Shown piece by piece: positions 20,877 through 29,528 of a DNA stretch of 64,000 bases. Origin of the DNA: Novosphingobium sp. B 225 (lineage in GTDB: Bacteria; Pseudomonadota; Alphaproteobacteria; Sphingomonadales; Sphingomonadaceae); assembly GCF_002198665.1 (NCBI RefSeq), contig NZ_MWLM01000062.1, forward strand, positions 172,792 to 236,791. Reading direction: 5' to 3'. Made by a program: the position numbers and the translations under genes. The notes under the pieces were generated by a model that searched no databases, was not told the origin of the DNA, and worked only from the letters and a program-made list of their open reading frames with translations. Every line of letters begins with the position of its first letter. Positions within the stretch are counted from its first letter, which is position 1.

Positions 20877-21881
20877 ATGACTGGAAATATTCCGGAATTC
20901 ATGCATGCGGCAGGCTTTGATGCGCCCGGCGGGCCCGAAGTGCTGCGACTTGAAACACTGCCCGTCCCCAGCCCGGGCGCAGGGCAGGTGCTGATCCGGG
21001 TTGCCTATGCCGGAGTCAACCGGCCCGACGTGATCCAGCGCCGCGGCTTCTATCCGCCCCCGCCGGGGGCTTCACCGATCCCCGGGCTGGAAATTTCGGG
21101 TGAGATCGTGGCCTTGGGCGAAGGGGTGGAACCGGCGCTGCTGGGCCAAAGCGTCTGCGCCTTGGTTTCGGGCGGGGGCTATGCCGAATATTGCCTCGCC
21201 GTGGCCGATCACTGCCTGCCGGTGCCTGCAGACCTGCCGCTGGATCAGGCGGCGGCGCTGCCTGAAACGCTGTTCACCGTGTGGCACAATGTGTTCGAAC
21301 GCGGTTATGCGCGTGAGGGTGAGACCGTGCTGGTCCACGGCGGGACCAGCGGGATCGGCACCATGGCGATCATGCTGGGCAAGCTGTTCGGCCTGACCGC
21401 GATCGTCACTTGCGGCGATGCAGACAAATGCGCGCAGGCACTGGCAATCGGGGCGGATCACGCGATCGATTACAAGGCCAGCGATTTTGTTGCCGAAGTG
21501 GCGCGGATCACCGGCGGAGCCGGGGTCCATCTGGTGCTCGATATGGTCGCGGGCGATTATGTGCCGCGCAACCTGCAATGCCTGGGTGAGGATGGCCGCC
21601 ATGTGACCATCGCGGTCCAGGGCGGACTGCAGGCAACGATCAACATGGCCCAGGTGATGAGCCGCCGCCTGACCCTGACCGGATCGACCCTGCGCCCGCG
21701 CTCGAACCAGTTCAAGGCGCTGCTCGCCCAGGAAATCGCCCGCAACGCCTGGCCGTTTGTCGAAGAAGGCAGGTTGCGTCCGGTAATGGACCAGTGCTTC
21801 CCGCTGGCCGAGGCTGCGGCCGCCCATGCGCGGATGGAATCGGGCGGGCACGTTGGCAAGATCGTGCTCAAGGCCGGATGA
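20877..21881 (+). CDS. NAD(P)H quinone oxidoreductase (zinc-less alcohol dehydrogenase family)
   Basis: Medium-chain dehydrogenase/reductase of 334 residues of the quinone oxidoreductase (PIG3/TP53I3-like) class. Motifs: GVNRPDVIQRRGFYPPPPGASPIPGLE near residues 43-69, VLVHGGTSGIGTMAIML as the Rossmann loop near 150, ADHAIDYKASDF, and GGVH-type GAGVHLVLDMVAGDY. The zinc ligands of alcohol dehydrogenases are absent. ATG at 20877 is used; ATG at 20901 is also possible. A terminator follows at 21926. The physiological substrate is unknown. Confidence 0.87.
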   Translation: MTGNIPEFMHAAGFDAPGGPEVLRLETLPVPSPGAGQVLIRVAYAGVNRPDVIQRRGFYPPPPGASPIPGLEISGEIVALGEGVEPALLGQSVCALVSGGGYAEYCLAVADHCLPVPADLPLDQAAALPETLFTVWHNVFERGYAREGETVLVHGGTSGIGTMAIMLGKLFGLTAIVTCGDADKCAQALAIGADHAIDYKASDFVAEVARITGGAGVHLVLDMVAGDYVPRNLQCLGEDGRHVTIAVQGGLQATINMAQVMSRRLTLTGSTLRPRSNQFKALLAQEIARNAWPFVEEGRLRPVMDQCFPLAEAAAAHARMESGGHVGKIVLKAG

Positions 21882-21925
21882 ACGGTTGCTCTTTCGTGTG
21901 AATCGCCCTAAACGCGCCCACGAAC

Positions 21926-21958
21926 GGCCGCTCCGCAAGGGGCGGCCCTATCTATTTT
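21926..21958 (+). terminator. Rho-independent terminator of the quinone oxidoreductase gene
   Basis: Stem GGCCGCTCC / GGGGCGGCC (one G-T pair) around a GCAA tetraloop at 21926-21947, followed by CTATCTATTTT. It lies 45 bases after the stop codon. Confidence 0.75.
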
Positions 21959-21962
21959 GAAC

Positions 21963-21988
21963 GGAGAATACTGTTCTCCTGACCGGAG
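21963..21988 (+). promoter_or_regulatory. Inverted repeat and Shine-Dalgarno just upstream of the TrcR-like gene
   Basis: GGAGAATACTGTTCTCC at 21963-21979 is a perfect 6-bp inverted repeat. Its 3' arm CTCC (21976-21979) is also complementary to the Shine-Dalgarno GGAG at 21985-21988. The two pairings exclude each other, so the site could be a protein operator or a small RNA switch. Confidence 0.45.
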
Positions 21989-21997
21989 TTTTTGGCC

Positions 21998-22699
21998 GTG
22001 ACCCAGCCCACCCCGCTGATGCCCCATGCCACCGCTTCGTGGCTGGTCGATACCACCGCGCTTAGCTTTGAACAGATCGCTGAATTCTGCGGTCTGCACA
22101 TTCTGGAAGTGCAGGCGATGGCCGATGATCTGGCCAGCAGCAAGTACACCGGCCGCGATCCGGTGCGGTCGGGCGAACTGACCATGGCCGAGATCGAAAA
22201 GGGTCAGGCCGATCCGAACTACAGCCTGAAAATGCAAAAGGCCCCGGCGCAGGTCAACCGTACCAAGGGTCCGCGTTACACCCCGGTGTCCAAGCGTCAG
22301 GACAAGCCCGATGGCATCGCCTGGATCCTGCGCAACCACCCCGAAGTGTCGGATGCGCAGATCGGCAAGCTCATCGGCACCACCCGCAACACCATCGCCG
22401 CGATCCGCGATCGCAGCCACTGGAACATCGCCAATATCCAGCCCAAGGATCCGGTCACGCTGGGTCTGTGCAGCCAGCGCGAGCTGGACGCGATCGTGGC
22501 CAAGGCCGCGAAAAAGGCTGGCCTTGACGATCAGGCCGGTGACGATGCGCGGCTGGGTGATGACCGCGTTGCCTTGATCGAGGAACTGCGCGCTGAACGC
22601 GAAGCCCAGGTCAAGGCCTCGGCCGAAGCCGCGCAGGAAGCCGAAGCCCAGGCCTGGCTCGAAGCCAAGCGCGCTGCCGAGGCTGCGGGCGAGGAATAA
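21998..22699 (+). CDS. trcR: DUF1013 cell-cycle transcriptional regulator (TrcR-like)
   Basis: Protein of 233 residues of the DUF1013 family, present throughout alphaproteobacteria and annotated as cell-cycle transcriptional regulator TrcR. Motifs include LMPHATASWLVDTTALSFEQIAEFCGLH near the start, RPKGPRYTP-type KGPRYTPVSKRQDKPDGIAWILRNHPEVSDAQIGKLIGTTRNTI (HTH-like, residues 88-132) and HWNIANIQPKDPVTLGLCSQREL. The C terminus is an Ala/Glu-rich helix. GTG at 21998 is chosen because it lies nine bases after GGAG; TTG at 21992 would be too close. Confidence 0.85.
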   Translation: MTQPTPLMPHATASWLVDTTALSFEQIAEFCGLHILEVQAMADDLASSKYTGRDPVRSGELTMAEIEKGQADPNYSLKMQKAPAQVNRTKGPRYTPVSKRQDKPDGIAWILRNHPEVSDAQIGKLIGTTRNTIAAIRDRSHWNIANIQPKDPVTLGLCSQRELDAIVAKAAKKAGLDDQAGDDARLGDDRVALIEELRAEREAQVKASAEAAQEAEAQAWLEAKRAAEAAGEE

Positions 22700-22999
22700 T
22701 TCCTTTTCGGCCGGGTGACGCAGGGTGTCATTCCCGGCCAAAAGGTGACAATTGGGTGACAGGGTGTCCGGCTGGTTTTCCGCGCCTTTTCAGCTCTTTG
22801 CGCCAAAAAAGGTGACACATTTGCGATTTTGGGCGTAAATTGGCCCAAAACCGCCTGTGCAAGCCAACAATGTCAAAGAGCAGAGCTGCAGCGATGACAG
22901 ATTGCGGCGATGTAGGAAAACGGATTTTGAGCGCCCACGGGCGATCCGCACCGCCCCGCTGCCCTTGCGTATCGCTGGCCGATCGGGCAATCTGCTGAC
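22700..22999 (+). other. Intergenic region with GGTGACA repeats and nested inverted repeats
   Basis: No gene is seen. The stretch holds GGTGAC at 22715, 22744, 22755 and 22811 and hairpin arms GGCCGGG (22709-22715) / CCCGGCC (22733-22739). A larger nested fold has outer arms at 22791-22800 and 22874-22888 and inner arms TTTTGGGC (22827-22834) / GCCCAAAA (22843-22850). It may be a structured leader of the acyl-CoA ligase gene or a small RNA. Confidence 0.35.
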
Positions 23000-24682
23000 A
23001 TGTCTGTAAGCAACGCTGACGAGCCCTGGCGCGAGCACTACGCACACCCCTGCACTTGGGATCAGCAGTTCGCTGCGCTGTCGGTGCCGGACATGTTCAG
23101 CCAAAGCGCGGCGCGGCATGGCGCGCAGCCGCTGGTGGACTTCATGGGTCGCCGCTTCAGCTATCGCCAACTGTTTGCCGAGGCGCAGGCCTTTGCCGCC
23201 GGGCTGCAGGCGCTGGGGGTGGTCAAGGGTGACCGGATCGGGCTCTATCTTCCCAATGTGCCGATCTATGTCTCAGCCTATTACGGCGCCTTGCTGGCGG
23301 GCGCGGTGGTGGTCAATTTCAGTCCGCTTTACACAGCGCAGGAACTCAGCGCGCAAGTGGCGGATTCGGGTGCACGGCTGCTGGTGACGATCGATTCGTC
23401 CGCTTTGCTGCCTACCGCGCTCAAGGTGCTTGATGGCTCGGCGCTCGAAACGCTGGTGGTCGGCTCGCTCGCCGCACTGCTGCCGCCGCTCAAGGGACTG
23501 GCGCTGCGGCTGCTGGGTGGCAAGTCGCTCACGCCGATCCCGCCGCGCGGCGATGTGCTGCGCTGGTCGGATATGCTGGGCCGGGGTGATCCGCAGCCCG
23601 TGCTGCTCGATCCCGAAACAGACCTGGCCCTGATCCAGTACACTGGCGGGACCACCGGCACGCCCAAGGGGGCGATGCTCAGCCACCAGAACATCAGCGC
23701 CAATGCCCGGCAAGTGAACGCGATTGATCCCGAAGCGGGGCAGCGCGATGTGATCATGGGCGTGCTGCCGCTGTTCCATGTGTTCGCCAATGTCTGCGTG
23801 CTCAATCGCACCGTGGTCAACGGCGGCTGCATCGCGATGTTGCCGCGCTTCGATGCCGGGCAGGCACTGGGGACGCTCCAGCGGGTGCGCGCCACTGCCT
23901 TTCCCGGGGTGCCGACAATGTATCAGGCACTGCTCGATCACCCGGCGATGGCGAAAACCGATTTCTCATCGCTCAGGGTCTGCATTTCGGGCGGGGCACC
24001 GCTGCCGGAAAAGGTCAAGGACCGGTTCGAGGCCGCCAGCGGCGCGCGGCTGGTCGAAGGCTATGGCCTTACCGAAACCTCGGGCGTGGTTTCAACCAAT
24101 CCCTATGCGGGCGAAAACCGCGTCGGCACGATCGGGCAGCCTTTGCCCGGAACGCGAATCAGGCTGTTGGGCCGCGATGATCCCGAACAGGACGCCGCGC
24201 CCGGCGAACCCGGCGAACTGGCAGTGCAGGGCCCGCAAGTGATGCGCGGTTACTGGCAGCGTCCCGAAGCTGCCGCCGCGGCCTTTGCCCAGCGCCCGGA
24301 TGGACAATGGCTGCGCACCGGCGATGTCGCGGTGCTGGAAGCGGGCGGCTATCTGCGGGTGGTTGACCGGATCAAGGACATGATCGCGGTTGGCGGTTTC
24401 AAGGTCTTCCCCAGTCAGGTCGAAGCCGTGCTGGAAGATCATCCCGCAGTCAGGGAAGTACTGGTGATCGGCGTGCCCGAACCCTATCTTGGCGAAGTTC
24501 CGCGCGCCTATGTCACGCTGGTTGCAGGCGCAAGCGAGACCGGCGACATGCTGCGCGACTGGCTCAATACCCGCATCGGCAAGCACGAACGGGTGGATCA
24601 GGTGGTGGTGCGCGAAGCCATGCCCAAAACCATGATCGGCAAGCTCGATCGCAAAGCGCTCAGGGCCGAACTGGGAATGTGA
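23000..24682 (+). CDS. fadD: Long-chain fatty acid-CoA ligase
   Basis: AMP-forming acyl-CoA synthetase of 560 residues, activating fatty acids to acyl-CoA at the inner membrane for beta-oxidation. The adenylation motifs are present: P-loop YTGGTTGTPKGAMLSH near residue 213, GYGLTETSGV near 353, RTGDVA near 436, VDRIKDMIAVGGFKVFP near 455, and the C-terminal catalytic Lys in MPKTMIGKLDRKALR. It is about the size of E. coli FadD. Its products would feed acyl-CoA dehydrogenases such as the one at 2421-4151. No neighbour shares its pathway. Confidence 0.9.
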   Translation: MSVSNADEPWREHYAHPCTWDQQFAALSVPDMFSQSAARHGAQPLVDFMGRRFSYRQLFAEAQAFAAGLQALGVVKGDRIGLYLPNVPIYVSAYYGALLAGAVVVNFSPLYTAQELSAQVADSGARLLVTIDSSALLPTALKVLDGSALETLVVGSLAALLPPLKGLALRLLGGKSLTPIPPRGDVLRWSDMLGRGDPQPVLLDPETDLALIQYTGGTTGTPKGAMLSHQNISANARQVNAIDPEAGQRDVIMGVLPLFHVFANVCVLNRTVVNGGCIAMLPRFDAGQALGTLQRVRATAFPGVPTMYQALLDHPAMAKTDFSSLRVCISGGAPLPEKVKDRFEAASGARLVEGYGLTETSGVVSTNPYAGENRVGTIGQPLPGTRIRLLGRDDPEQDAAPGEPGELAVQGPQVMRGYWQRPEAAAAAFAQRPDGQWLRTGDVAVLEAGGYLRVVDRIKDMIAVGGFKVFPSQVEAVLEDHPAVREVLVIGVPEPYLGEVPRAYVTLVAGASETGDMLRDWLNTRIGKHERVDQVVVREAMPKTMIGKLDRKALRAELGM

Positions 24683-24730
24683 TTGCGGGTCAGGCCCGGG
24701 CCGCCTGCGCCGATTCGACGGCGCGCATTC

Positions 24731-25168
24731 CTACATGAAGCGGCGTTGCTGGGCTTGTTGCTGTTCGGGCGGGGGAGCCAGGCTCAGTAGACCCGCGCGG
24801 GCGGCGTGGAATTCCTGCCACAGTGCCAGGGCGGCTGCAGCGGGGCTGATCCCGCGGGCGTTCACAGCCAGCAGCGCGGCGATTCCCGGTTCCATGATCG
24901 CAGACAGATCGTCCACGCCCTGTTCGGCCAGATCGCGCCGCCAGCCTCCGGTATCGCGCATCACGGCCGGAAAATTGCGCACGTCGGGCCGCATCGGTTC
25001 GGCCGCGATCCCCGCCAGCATGGCAACGACATTGGCGGCATCGTGCAGCGCTGACCACTTCATGCTCATCGCGCTGGCCGAAGCCTGCCCGAATTCGGGA
25101 CGCCCCGCACCGGGAAGGGCGGGGGCAATGCCTGTAAGCGGCGGTCCAAAGCTGGTCGGTGCGTTCAT
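24731..25168 (-). CDS. Hypothetical protein
   Basis: Unrecognised protein of 145 residues. The ATG at 25168 (MNAPTSFGPP) is chosen because the frame upstream has a poor composition. It is rich in Ala and Pro, with predicted helices (SALHDAANVVAMLAGIA, AALALWQEFHAARAGLL) and ends in a Gln-rich tail (PPPEQQQAQQRRFM). There are no signal peptide, membrane segment or cysteines. It is convergent with the acyl-CoA ligase and divergent from the tRNA pair. Function cannot be inferred. Confidence 0.6.
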   Translation of the reverse strand: MNAPTSFGPPLTGIAPALPGAGRPEFGQASASAMSMKWSALHDAANVVAMLAGIAAEPMRPDVRNFPAVMRDTGGWRRDLAEQGVDDLSAIMEPGIAALLAVNARGISPAAAALALWQEFHAARAGLLSLAPPPEQQQAQQRRFM

Positions 25169-25327
25169 GGTGCCCGGCCATAACCCGGGGCTGCTTGCCA
25201 AATCGCTAAAGGCCGCTTGCGAAACTCGCGAAAAAGCGACTTGCGGTATCGCACGGTGCGAACGCAACCAATCAAATAAGGGGCTGGCGAAATCAGTGCG
25301 GCGCTGCTAACCGCTCCGCTCCGGCTT

Positions 25328-25404
<77 letters not shown>

Positions 25405-25427
25405 GCCGGGCGTCGATATGACGCCGG

Positions 25428-25501
25428 GCGGGTATAGCATAGTGGTAATGCTCCAGCCTTCCAAGCTGGCTAGAGGGGTTCGATTCCCCTTACCCGCTCC
25501 A
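25428..25501 (+). tRNA. tRNA-Gly (anticodon TCC)
   Basis: 74-base cloverleaf: acceptor GCGGGTA / TACCCGC, anticodon stem CCAGC / GCTGG with loop CTTCCAA (anticodon TCC, codon GGA), T arm GGTTCGATTCC, and encoded CCA. It follows tRNA-Arg by 23 bases and is probably cotranscribed with it. Confidence 0.97.
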
Positions 25502-25525
25502 GATCCTTTGTCCGCTGACGCGGAT

Positions 25526-25611
25526 GGCCACCCCGGCCCGCGCTCCCTGCCCGACCACCCGTTGATCTTACCCTATGGGTGGTCGGGCAGGGAGCGCGGG
25601 CCGGGGTGGCC
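25526..25611. repeat. Perfect 35-bp inverted repeat with 16-base spacer
   Basis: Arms at 25526-25560 and 25577-25611 are exact reverse complements, very GC-rich (GGCCACCCCGGCCCGC...), around a spacer GTTGATCTTACCCTAT. It lies between the convergent tRNA pair and the TSUP transporter gene. It could act as a two-way terminator, although there is no T tract, or be a repeat element. Confidence 0.9.
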
Positions 25612-25621
25612 CGACCTCACA

Positions 25622-26365
25622 TCAACTCCCCATCAGTCGCCATAACGCGGCCACGGCTGAGAGCCCCAGCACCAGCCCGGTAAAGCTGCGCCAGGCGGTG
25701 TCGCTGACTTTGCCGAACGCCTTGTGGCCCAGATGATTGCCCAGCAGCACGCCGGGGAACAGCAGCAGTGCGAGCAGCGGTTCGCGCACCGTGGCGACTT
25801 TGAGCACCGAGGCGGCGATCACGCCGGCGAGCGAGGTGGCCATGAAGATCGCCATCATCGAAGCGCGGGCCAGTTGCGGCGGGATCGCGCGGCGCAGGTA
25901 ATAGGGCACCACCGGCGGTCCCGGCATCCCGGCAAACCCGGTCAGCACGCCCGACAGCAGTCCTGTCGTCCCGGTTTCCAGCGCGGTCGGGACATGGTCG
26001 GCCGGGCGCTTGGGCAGCAGGACCAGCACGAACGAGCCGAGCGCAATCAGCGCGATCAGCACCCGCGCCAGCGCCGGATCGGCCCAGGCCAGCAGCATGA
26101 CTCCCAGCGGTGTCGCCAGCACTGCGATCACCGCAATCGTCAGCGCACTGCGTTCGCTGTCCTGGATGATCCGCTTCAGCCCGACGAACCCGATCAGCAG
26201 TCCCAGCCAGTTGGCCACCACCACCGCCTCACGCGGGGGAATCGCCAGGCCGAGCACGGGGACCAGCAGGATCGCCATGCCAAACCCGGCCAGCCCGCGC
26301 ACAAACGCCGCGCCCAGCGCTGCGAACAACGCGACTGCGATTTGCAGGGTTGTGAGGTCTAGCAT
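25622..26365 (-). CDS. TSUP (TauE/SafE) family transporter
   Basis: Membrane protein of 247 residues with about eight hydrophobic segments, of the sulfite exporter TauE/SafE family. The family repeat is visible in both halves: FVRGLAGFGMAILLVPVLGLAIPPREAV near residue 23 and LSGVLTGFAGMPGPPVVPYYL near 135. Members export sulfoacetate, sulfite or related anions; the substrate here is unknown. ATG at 26365 begins the first transmembrane segment; the frame extends further upstream without likely coding sequence. The 195 bases upstream (26366-26560) contain nothing recognisable. Confidence 0.85.
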   Translation of the reverse strand: MLDLTTLQIAVALFAALGAAFVRGLAGFGMAILLVPVLGLAIPPREAVVVANWLGLLIGFVGLKRIIQDSERSALTIAVIAVLATPLGVMLLAWADPALARVLIALIALGSFVLVLLPKRPADHVPTALETGTTGLLSGVLTGFAGMPGPPVVPYYLRRAIPPQLARASMMAIFMATSLAGVIAASVLKVATVREPLLALLLFPGVLLGNHLGHKAFGKVSDTAWRSFTGLVLGLSAVAALWRLMGS

Positions 26366-26560
26366 GGCTGCGTGTGTGGCTATTCCGACGAGGCAGTCAA
26401 TCGGCAGCGAGCAAATGCCCCGGAATTTCCACAAGCTGTGGAAGACTATCAATTGACTCAACGCGGACTTCGATTCCTGCCTTGCAAAAAGGCGATTCGC
26501 CTGCCATGATCGTAGCAAGTGGATTGGGGGTTCCCGGTCGGCGTTATGGCCTCGGTGGGT

Positions 26561-27364
26561 TCACCGGGGTCTTTCGCTTTCTGGAGCAGGGAACAAGTTC
26601 AGGCCCCAACCCTCAAAGTCCAGGCCAAGCGCACTGCGACCACCCTTGCAGAAGAATTTTCGACGCAAGACTTCGAAAGCGCGGTTGGGCTGGTTCGGGC
26701 GCAAATACTTGATTCCGATTGGCCGGGCTACTAGATCAGCAAGCTGCAGGCCGGTCGAATTGACCTGCTTGTTTGCCAAGACGATGCGAAACGGCAGATG
26801 CTGGTCATGCCGATTGCTGCGGTCGCAGAATCTGCGGAATTCCAGCTCAAGTTCGTTGTCTTCGCGCTTGCCCCGGCGTTCAAACACGATGTGGGTTTCG
26901 CGATCTTCTTGCCCCTTTTCGGCCATCAGATCAAAAAGTGCCTCAAGGCAAGCGCCGAGCGCGATGTGGTAGCAATTCATGCTTTCCGCAGCGGGCTGTC
27001 CCACATTGCGCTTGTCAATCAAGCTGGCGATTAGAATGAAATTGCTGCCTTCGATGATCTCCGTGAGATTGCCGATAAACCGGTCCTTTGCGGGCCGGTC
27101 TCGAAATTTGAATGGTTCCAGTTCCTTGCGGATATCGCGTTCGTGCAGAACTACAATGTCGTGCCCAAACGTGTCGAACTTCAGACGTTCGACCGCCGGT
27201 ACCACCCGGTCGATATAGTTCTGCTGATAGAATACACAAAAAGCGAGGACGAAAACCGGAAACTCACGGTCAATGCTCTCAAGCGCGTGATCGCCGCTTT
27301 CATCGACATAGACGATAAAGTCACTGTGCCGTGCTCCGGCTTCTGCACTCTTTTCATCTGGCAT
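26561..27364 (-). CDS. DUF3800 domain protein, AT-richer than neighbours
   Basis: Protein of 267 residues with the DUF3800 pattern: FIVYVDESGDHALESID near the start (conserved DESG), a central QEDRETHIVFERRGKREDNELELEF, and the C-terminal motif GLQLADLVARPIG. The family is thought to have an RNase H-like fold and is often found on mobile or accessory DNA; the function is unknown. Base composition and codon use are visibly less GC-rich than in thrS and the TSUP gene on either side, suggesting acquisition by transfer. No transposase or integrase is next to it. Confidence 0.83.
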   Translation of the reverse strand: MPDEKSAEAGARHSDFIVYVDESGDHALESIDREFPVFVLAFCVFYQQNYIDRVVPAVERLKFDTFGHDIVVLHERDIRKELEPFKFRDRPAKDRFIGNLTEIIEGSNFILIASLIDKRNVGQPAAESMNCYHIALGACLEALFDLMAEKGQEDRETHIVFERRGKREDNELELEFRRFCDRSNRHDQHLPFRIVLANKQVNSTGLQLADLVARPIGIKYLRPNQPNRAFEVLRRKFFCKGGRSALGLDFEGWGLNLFPAPESERPR

Positions 27365-27390
27365 TCCGCAAAGCTAGCGGCATGCCGGGT

Positions 27391-29397
27391 TCAGCGCAAA
27401 TCCGGCGCGGTGGCTTCACCCTTCAGCAGGGCGATGGCTTCGGCCAGCGGCATGACCTTTTGATGTTCGGCCCCCAGGGTGCGCAGCGCGACGGTGCCTT
27501 CCTCGGCCTCGCGCTTGCCCACCACCAGCAGGTGCGGGACCTTTTGCAGCGAGTGTTCGCGGACCTTGTAGTTGATCTTCTCGTTGCGCAGGTCGCAGTC
27601 GGTGCGGATTCCGGCGGCCTTGAGCTGCTGGGTCACCTCGGTGGCATAGGCGTCCGCATCGGACACGATCGTCGCGACCACCGCCTGCACCGGGGCGAGC
27701 CACACCGGCAACTTGCCGGCGAAATGTTCGATCAGGATGCCGATGAAGCGTTCATAGGAACCGAAGATCGCGCGGTGCAGCATCACCGGGCGGTGCTTTT
27801 CGCCATCCTCGGCGATGTAGCTCGCGTTGAGCCGTTCGGGCAGCACGCGGTCAGACTGGATCGTGCCGACCTGCCAGGTCCGCCCGATCGCATCGGTCAG
27901 GTGCCATTCCAGCTTGGGTGCATAGAAGGCGCCTTCGCCGGGCAGTTCCTCCCAGCCATACTCTGCGGTAGCGAGGCCAGCGCGGACCACGGCGTCGCGC
28001 AGTTCGGTTTCGGCCTGATCCCACATCTCCTCGGTGCCGAAGCGCTTTTCGGGGCGCAGCGCGAGCTTGATCGAATAGGTGAAGCCGAAATCCTTGTAGA
28101 TCCGGTCCGCCAGCGCGCAGAAATCCTGCACTTCGGCCACGATTTGGTCTTCGCGGCAGAAAATGTGGGCGTCGTCCTGCGTAAACTGGCGGACCCGCAT
28201 CAGCCCGTGCAGCGCGCCGTGGGGCTCGTTGCGGTGGCAGCAGCCGTTTTCATAGATCCGCAGCGGCAGGTCGCGGTAGCTCTTGATTCCCTGGCGGAAG
28301 ATCAGCACGTGCGCCGGGCAATTCATCGGCTTGAGCGCCATCCAGTCCGCATCGTTGGAGATGATCGGGCCTTCATCATCGACGTTGGGAACTTCGTCGG
28401 GAATGACGAACATGTTCTCGCGGTACTTGCCCCAGTGGCCAGACTGCTCCCACTGGCGCGCGTCCATCACTTGCGGGGTCTTGACCTCGCGGTAGCCCGC
28501 GCCGTCGATCGCGCGTCGCATATAGGCTTCCAGCTCGCGCCAGATCAGGTAGCCCTTGGGGTGCCAGAACACGCTGCCGTGGGCTTCCTGCTGCAGGTGG
28601 AACAGGTCCATTTCCCCGCCCAGCTTGCGGTGGTCGCGCTTGGCGGCTTCTTCCAGCCGGGTCAGGTGTTCGGCCAGTTGCTTCTTGTTGAGCCAGCCGG
28701 TGCCGTAGATCCGGCTGAGCATGGCGTTGTTCTGGTCCCCGCGCCAGTAAGCGCCGGACACGCGCGTCAGCTTGAAAGCATCGGGCGCAAGCTTGCCGGT
28801 GCTGGGCAGGTGCGGGCCGCGGCACATGTCGAGCCAGTCTTCGCCCGACCAATAGATCGTCAGCGGTTCGCCTTCCGGCAATTCGGCGGCCCATTCGGCC
28901 TTGAAACTTTCGCCCTGCTGCTTCCACCGGCTGATCAGCTGTTCGCGGCTCCATTCCTCGCGGCGCAAGGGCTTGTCGGCCTGGATGATCCGGCGCATTT
29001 CGGCCTCGATCGCAGGCAGGTCTTCCTCAGTAAACGGGCGGTCCTTGCCATCAATTTTTGGGGGCGCGAAATCGTAATAGAAGCCGTCGTCGGTGCTGGG
29101 GCCAAAGGTGATCTGCGTGCCGGGGAACAGCGCCTGCACCGCTTCAGCCAGGACGTGGGCGTAATCGTGGCGGGCAAGATCGAGCGCATCGGCCTCGTCG
29201 CGGCTGGTAACCAGCGCAACTTCGCAGTCCCCATCGAACGGGCGGGTCAGATCGCGCAGTTCACCGTCGATCCGCGCGGCAAGTGCGGCTTTGGCCAGGC
29301 CCGGGCCGATTGCAGCGGCAAGGTCCGCCGGGGTCGATCCGCGCGGCAGTTCGCGGCTGGAACCGTCGGGCAGGCTGATCTTCAACATTTCGGACAT
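27391..29397 (-). CDS. thrS: Threonyl-tRNA synthetase
   Basis: Class II synthetase of 668 residues charging tRNA-Thr. Domain order is TGS (residues 1-65), N2 editing domain with [16 protein letters not shown] near 78, catalytic core and anticodon-binding domain. Zinc ligands appear in [13 protein letters not shown] (Cys), [10 protein letters not shown] and [22 protein letters not shown] (His). ATG at 29397 has only a weak GAGAG. The upstream leader of about 200 bases contains a threonine-rich short open frame and alternative hairpins, see the separate entry. The gene stands alone and is followed by the DUF3800 gene. Confidence 0.97.
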   Translation of the reverse strand: MSEMLKISLPDGSSRELPRGSTPADLAAAIGPGLAKAALAARIDGELRDLTRPFDGDCEVALVTSRDEADALDLARHDYAHVLAEAVQALFPGTQITFGPSTDDGFYYDFAPPKIDGKDRPFTEEDLPAIEAEMRRIIQADKPLRREEWSREQLISRWKQQGESFKAEWAAELPEGEPLTIYWSGEDWLDMCRGPHLPSTGKLAPDAFKLTRVSGAYWRGDQNNAMLSRIYGTGWLNKKQLAEHLTRLEEAAKRDHRKLGGEMDLFHLQQEAHGSVFWHPKGYLIWRELEAYMRRAIDGAGYREVKTPQVMDARQWEQSGHWGKYRENMFVIPDEVPNVDDEGPIISNDADWMALKPMNCPAHVLIFRQGIKSYRDLPLRIYENGCCHRNEPHGALHGLMRVRQFTQDDAHIFCREDQIVAEVQDFCALADRIYKDFGFTYSIKLALRPEKRFGTEEMWDQAETELRDAVVRAGLATAEYGWEELPGEGAFYAPKLEWHLTDAIGRTWQVGTIQSDRVLPERLNASYIAEDGEKHRPVMLHRAIFGSYERFIGILIEHFAGKLPVWLAPVQAVVATIVSDADAYATEVTQQLKAAGIRTDCDLRNEKINYKVREHSLQKVPHLLVVGKREAEEGTVALRTLGAEHQKVMPLAEAIALLKGEATAPDLR

Positions 29398-29455
29398 GCG
29401 ATACTCTCAACACCGTTTGGGGCGCTTTGGCACATGCCGGGGCGCACCGGAAGGG

Positions 29456-29516
29456 GCGGTGTCTGGTTTCGGCAGGTTCGGGGAGGAGACACCAACCGCC
29501 CGAACCCGGACGGCGG
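29456..29516 (-). promoter_or_regulatory. Mutually exclusive hairpin arms in the thrS leader
   Basis: In RNA order, GGTTCGGG (about 29516-29509) can pair with CCCGAACC (about 29483-29476). GGCGGTTGGTGTCT (about 29504-29488) can pair with AGACACCGCC (about 29466-29456). The arms interleave, so the two helices compete, as in attenuators. No U tract follows the second helix. Confidence 0.45.
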
Positions 29517-29528
29517 CGCGCGTTCGCG

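Noticed and set aside
29401-29470. Classical rho-independent attenuator terminator before thrS
   Set aside because: The helix near 29456-29504 is not followed by a U tract, so only competing structures are claimed.
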